From contig CAVSMC010000001.1 in the NCBI GenBank assembly GCA_963728935.1, positions 2,728,001 through 2,792,000 on the forward strand: DNA of 64,000 nt, written 5' to 3'. Shown one piece after another: positions 60,816 to 64,000 of the stretch (position 1 is its first letter; each line of letters opens with the position of its first letter). The notes beneath the pieces were generated by a model that was given only the letters and a program-made list of their open reading frames with translations, was not told where the DNA came from and searched no databases. This stretch comes from CAVSMC01 sp963728935 (GTDB lineage: Bacteria; Pseudomonadota; Gammaproteobacteria; Burkholderiales; Casimicrobiaceae). Position numbers and translations under genes: made by a program.

Positions 60816-61742
60816 ATGTTCCGCCGTGCACCTCCCGTCATTCGCGGCGTGATCGCCGCGACCCTTCTTGGGCTGAACACGTTGTTCTGGTGCGGCATAC
60901 TGTTCGGACTCGCGCTGGTCAAACTCCTTGTCCCCGCGAAAGGGTTTCGGGCGGCCATCGACGGCGCACTGAACGAGGTCGCCACACGCTGGGTCTCCGG
61001 CAACGGTGTCTGGATGCGGGCAACCCAGCGCACGCAGTGGGATGTCGCCGGTTTCGATGATCTTGCATACGGCGGCTGGTATCTCGTGAGCTGCAACCAT
61101 CAGTCATGGGTCGACATCCTCGTGCTCCAGCATCTTCTCAACCGGCGCATCCCGATGTTGAAGTTCTTCCTTAAACGTCGGCTGATCTACGTGCCGGTGA
61201 TGGGCCTCGCGTGGTGGGCACTCGACTTCCCGTTCATGCGCCGCCATTCCGACGCGCATCTGCGGGCGCATCCCGAACAGCGCTTCGACGACTTGAACGC
61301 ATCACGGCGTGCCTGCCAGAAGTTTGCGCGGGTACCGACATCCGTGATGAATTTCGCCGAGGGCACGCGTTTCACGCTAGTTAAGCACCGGGCGCAGCGT
61401 TCGCCGTACCGTCACCTGCTGAAGCCGAAGGCCGGCGCGATGGCGCTAGCGCTCGACGTGCTCGGTAACCGGTTCGACTCGTTACTCGATCTGACGATCG
61501 TCTACCCCGATGGCGTGCCGACGTTCTGGCAGTTCCTTTGCGGCAACGTCCGCAGCATCATCGTGCGCGGGCGGCGCATCGCGATTCCACGAGAGCTTCT
61601 TCGGGGCGATTACGTGCACGACGCGCCGTACAGGAAGAGGTTCCAGCGCTGGCTCCGGCAACTGTGGGAGGACAAGGACCGCCGCATTGACGAGTTGATA
61701 GGGACGGTGCCCGCGCCGCCACCGTCCGAAACGACGGTCTGA
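60816..61742 (+). CDS. Acyltransferase, PlsC-like (YihG type)
   Basis: A 308-residue membrane enzyme that acylates lysophospholipid or a related acceptor. An N-terminal membrane helix (VIAATLLGLNTLFWCGILFGLALVKLL) precedes the catalytic NHxxxxD motif NHQSWVD at 94-100 and the acceptor motif FAEGTRF at 181-187. The subgroup resembles E. coli YihG. ATG 60816 precedes the family N-terminus; an in-frame upstream extension is not credible. Its TGA lies inside a REP-like half element (61737-61752). Confidence 0.88.
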   Translation: MFRRAPPVIRGVIAATLLGLNTLFWCGILFGLALVKLLVPAKGFRAAIDGALNEVATRWVSGNGVWMRATQRTQWDVAGFDDLAYGGWYLVSCNHQSWVDILVLQHLLNRRIPMLKFFLKRRLIYVPVMGLAWWALDFPFMRRHSDAHLRAHPEQRFDDLNASRRACQKFARVPTSVMNFAEGTRFTLVKHRAQRSPYRHLLKPKAGAMALALDVLGNRFDSLLDLTIVYPDGVPTFWQFLCGNVRSIIVRGRRIAIPRELLRGDYVHDAPYRKRFQRWLRQLWEDKDRRIDELIGTVPAPPPSETTV

Positions 61743-61930
61743 CCCTGTACTTCACTTTGATGGCGGGCGAGGGAGCGGAGAGCCGCAGCTTGCGGACCCG
61801 CGCCTGCGCATCGTAGCCTTAGCGTCAGGCAATCACGCACGCGCACGTCCCGACCCAATGCGCGGCTTCGAGATGCACCCGGCGGCGACGCTTGTCGGAT
61901 CAACGCAATAACGACAAAGGATCTAGTCTC

Positions 61931-62386
61931 ATGAAGCTTTTCCTGAACTCGTGCCGAGCGGCGTTGCGCAACGCACTGGTTGCATGGGCGGTGATGGTCT
62001 TCGTTGCAGCAGGCGCCGCCGCGGCGCCGCCGCGCATAGACGAGGGCCAGTTGTCGGACTTGGGCTTCAAGGTCCTCGTCGCGACGACAAAGGTTCAGCA
62101 GGACTGGGTGAAGCGTCTGCCTCCCGGGCAGATCAGGCCGATGCAGCGCAATGGCAAGAAATATTTCATTTACCCGGACGCCTCCAGAAACCAGATCTAC
62201 GTGGGCGGCCCGAAGCAGTACGAGGCGTATCGCCAGCTGCACCCGGAAGGCGACGCGGCCAATCAGGAAGCGGCGAAGAAGGCGCGTGCGTACCGTCTCA
62301 AACAGGATGACGTGATGCGCGAGGCCACCCAGCGCGACTTGTCGGACCCTTTCCTAGGGGCTAGTTGGGCCGATCTCGGCTGGTGA
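61931..62386 (+). CDS. Exported protein of unknown function
   Basis: 151 residues with a signal peptide (MKLFLNSCRAALRNALVAWAVMVFVAAGAAAAPP). The mature domain is short and polar: EGQLSDLGFKVLVATTKVQQDWVKRL, GKKYFIYPDASRNQIYVGGPKQYEAYRQLHP and a charged helical tail. The YIYPD/IYVGxPxQYxAY pattern suggests a small recurrent domain of exported proteins, but no named family is recognised. Confidence 0.65.
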   Translation: MKLFLNSCRAALRNALVAWAVMVFVAAGAAAAPPRIDEGQLSDLGFKVLVATTKVQQDWVKRLPPGQIRPMQRNGKKYFIYPDASRNQIYVGGPKQYEAYRQLHPEGDAANQEAAKKARAYRLKQDDVMREATQRDLSDPFLGASWADLGW

Positions 62387-62460
62387 GGCGCCGCAACCTT
62401 GGTTTCGTGTCGCCGAAGGCGGGCAGACATCGAGCGTCACCTCGACCCGCGCAGACGAAG

Positions 62461-62855
62461 CTACGGTCTTCGCGCGATGAAGTCGATCTCGACCAGCGCA
62501 TTGCGCGCGAGCCCGGTCACGCCCACACATGTTCGTGCCGGCAAGCGGTCTTGCGGAAAATACGAACGATAGACCTCGTTCATCGGGGCGTAGTCACGGT
62601 CAAAATGGGTGAGGAAAGCCCGTGCCGCCACTACGTGCTCGAGGCCAAGGCCAGCGCCATTCAGCACCAGGACGAGGTTGTCCATCACGCGGCGGGTCTG
62701 CGCCGCGATACCGGTGGCAGCGGCGCACCATCGTCGCTCGGATCGGTGGGCATCTGTCCCGTCAGGAACACCCATCCGTCGACTTCGACCGCATGCGAGA
62801 ACGGCGCGACCCGCGCGGGCGCACCACGAATCATCATGAAACGAGCCGTACTCAT
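62461..62855 (-). pseudogene. RidA-family gene with a single-base frameshift
   Basis: The first frame from ATG 62855 reads MSTARFMMIRGAPARVAPFSHAVEVDGWVFLTGQMPTDPSDDGAPLP. The rest (TGIAAQTRRVMDNLVLVLNGAG to ALVEIDFIARRP) continues in the next frame. Adding one base near 62714-62717 restores a 131-residue RidA/YjgF protein, including the Arg in LPARTCVGV that contacts imine substrates. RidA deaminates reactive enamines. Whether this is a true mutation or a sequencing error cannot be decided here. Confidence 0.8.
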
Positions 62856-63001
62856 CGTATGCACCTCGTAGTCTCCCGCCTCACCGTGCGTTGCGTCCGA
62901 CGTCGAGCTCGGATGCCACAAGATCCTTCACGTTCTACAGCGACATCTGCACGACGAGCTTACCTTTGTTCCACGGCTCTTGCGAACGGCAAGCTCTCGA
63001 G

Positions 63002-64000
63002 AGCCCCGCGATTCGACGCTTCCGCGTATCCAAGCGCCCGCTCGATCAAACGACATTGTCGATCACGGAGATTGCGCTTGCTGCCGGCTTCGCAAGCCTT
63101 CAATGGTTCACCAGCGCCTTTCATCAGACCTACGACCGGTCACCGCGTGAGCTCCGCGGCAAGCCGTACGACGGCGCACCTTCGCAGTATGGGAATGACG
63201 TGTTGCTAAAGCTCGCTTACCGTCCCCCGTATGATTGGATTCAGATCCGAGATTTTCTGTCCGTGCGCGCGTTGCCGGGCGTCGAACGCGTGGACGAGCG
63301 CGGCTACGCACGAACCGTCGCGGCGGGCGAAGGTCACGCGATCATGCGCGTTCGACCCATCGATGGCGAAGACGCGCTCGAGCTGCACGTGCGGGGCGGG
63401 GCGCCGTCAACGCTGCTGCAAGTATCCTCGGCGGCACGGCGCATGTTCGACCTTGCGGCCGACCCGGCGCGAATTGCGATGGCATTGCGATCCGATCCGC
63501 TGCTCGGACCGCTCGTGAAGCGCAGACCCGGGCTGCGCATTCCGGGCGCCTGGGACCCGTTCGAATGCGCTGTGCGTGCGATTCTCGGACAGCAAGTGCG
63601 CGTGGCGGCAGGGCGAACGCTCGCCGCACGCCTGGTGGCTCGAATCGGTCGACCGATCGACGGCGAAGACGGTCTGACTCACATGTTTCCCACTCCAGCC
63701 GACCTCGCAACTGCGGATCTCAACGGCCTTGGGCTTACGCGGATGCGAATCGTTGCACTGCGCACGCTCGCTCGCGCTGTAGCCGACGGCGAGCTTGCTT
63801 TCGATGCGCCGACCGAAGACATCTACGCATCGCTCATAGCGCTGGCCGGGATCGGAGCGTGGACAATGCAATATGTCGCGCTCAGAGCGCTCGTTGAACC
63901 GGATGCGTTTCCGGCGTCGGACCTTGTCCTGCGGCGGATGGCCGCCATGGGGGGGCGACCGCTCGCGACAAGCGTGCTCCAGGCACGGGCGGAGGCATGG
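63002..64000 (+). CDS. 5'-truncated Ada/AlkA-type DNA-3-methyladenine glycosylase (runs off the window)
   Basis: The frame stays open to the window end. It begins inside an AraC-type helix (RRFRVSKRPLDQTTLSITEIALAAGFASLQWF). The AlkA N-terminal domain follows (YRPPYDWIQIRDFLSVRALPGV), then the glycosylase fold with AWDPFECAVRAILGQQVRVAAGRTLAARLV, helix-hairpin-helix LAGIGAWTMQYVALRAL and the catalytic Asp in PASDLVLRRM. The Ada zinc/methyl-acceptor domain and first half of the AraC domain are absent upstream, and no plausible start is seen. It is probably a truncated gene. Confidence 0.75.

Overview
The window reads as a high-GC betaproteobacterial chromosome, most likely Burkholderiales or a close relative. 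The best taxonomic clues are the block rpsF-priB-rpsR-rplI-dnaB, with priB between the S6 and S18 genes; an M48 metalloprotease divergent from moaC; ispD-ispF; CaiB/BaiF- and TRAP-type organic-acid genes; and a GlcDEF glycolate oxidase. No rRNA, tRNA, CRISPR array, prophage or intact insertion sequence was seen. Assignment below order level is not possible from this sequence alone.

Layout. 0.2-8.5 kb: a PQQ-type sugar dehydrogenase, a Pro/Tyr-rich exported protein, an orphan oligopeptide-type binding protein, an aldehyde dehydrogenase, two short-chain dehydrogenases, a VOC protein and a Bcr/CflA-type efflux pump. 8.5-12.5 kb (minus): a complete TRAP transporter (dctP-dctQ-dctM) overlapping a CoA-transferase gene, apparently an uptake-and-activation operon for an organic acid. 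12.6-18.7 kb: glycolate oxidase glcD, glcE and glcF with an extra lactate-dehydrogenase-like FAD oxidase and a GST. 18.7-20.8 kb: a thioesterase, a GNAT acetyltransferase, ispD and ispF, chained by ATGA overlaps and closed by a terminator. 21-27.5 kb: an accessory cluster with two berberine-bridge-type FAD oxidases, a TPR-LuxR regulator and an alpha/beta-hydrolase that lacks two catalytic residues. 27.8-34.2 kb: an EnvZ/OmpR-type pair divergent from a Spy/CpxP-like protein, then a NarL-type regulator, a hybrid kinase and a membrane-anchored TIR protein in one orientation.

34.5-38.1 kb: a conserved small protein, a BepA-like protease, moaC and a FadR-type regulator. 38.1-45.4 kb: a hexuronate operon made of an ABC importer (binding protein, ATPase, two permeases), a UxuB-like oxidoreductase and UxaC. 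uxaC is preceded by two tandem 107-bp units, each a 36-codon ORF coupled to the next by ATGA. 45.4-49.4 kb: a Crp/Fnr regulator, a LysR regulator divergent from pirin and DoxX genes, and Dps. 49.4-55.6 kb: dtd, a DUF4124-like protein, an aminotransferase, a lipoprotein aminopeptidase, xthA and fumC. 55.7-58.9 kb: the ribosomal/replication operon. 58.9-64 kb is eroded: an SCP2-domain remnant, a frameshifted ridA and a 5'-truncated Ada-AlkA-type gene lie among intact small exported proteins and an acyltransferase.

The points most worth following up are the tandem coupled leader ORFs before uxaC, the hydrolase with Ser and His replaced inside a palindrome-flanked operon, the TIR-TM protein downstream of a two-component system, and a CpxR-like box between the OmpR-type regulator and the Spy-like gene. 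All function calls come from reading motifs in the sequence. No database search was run.
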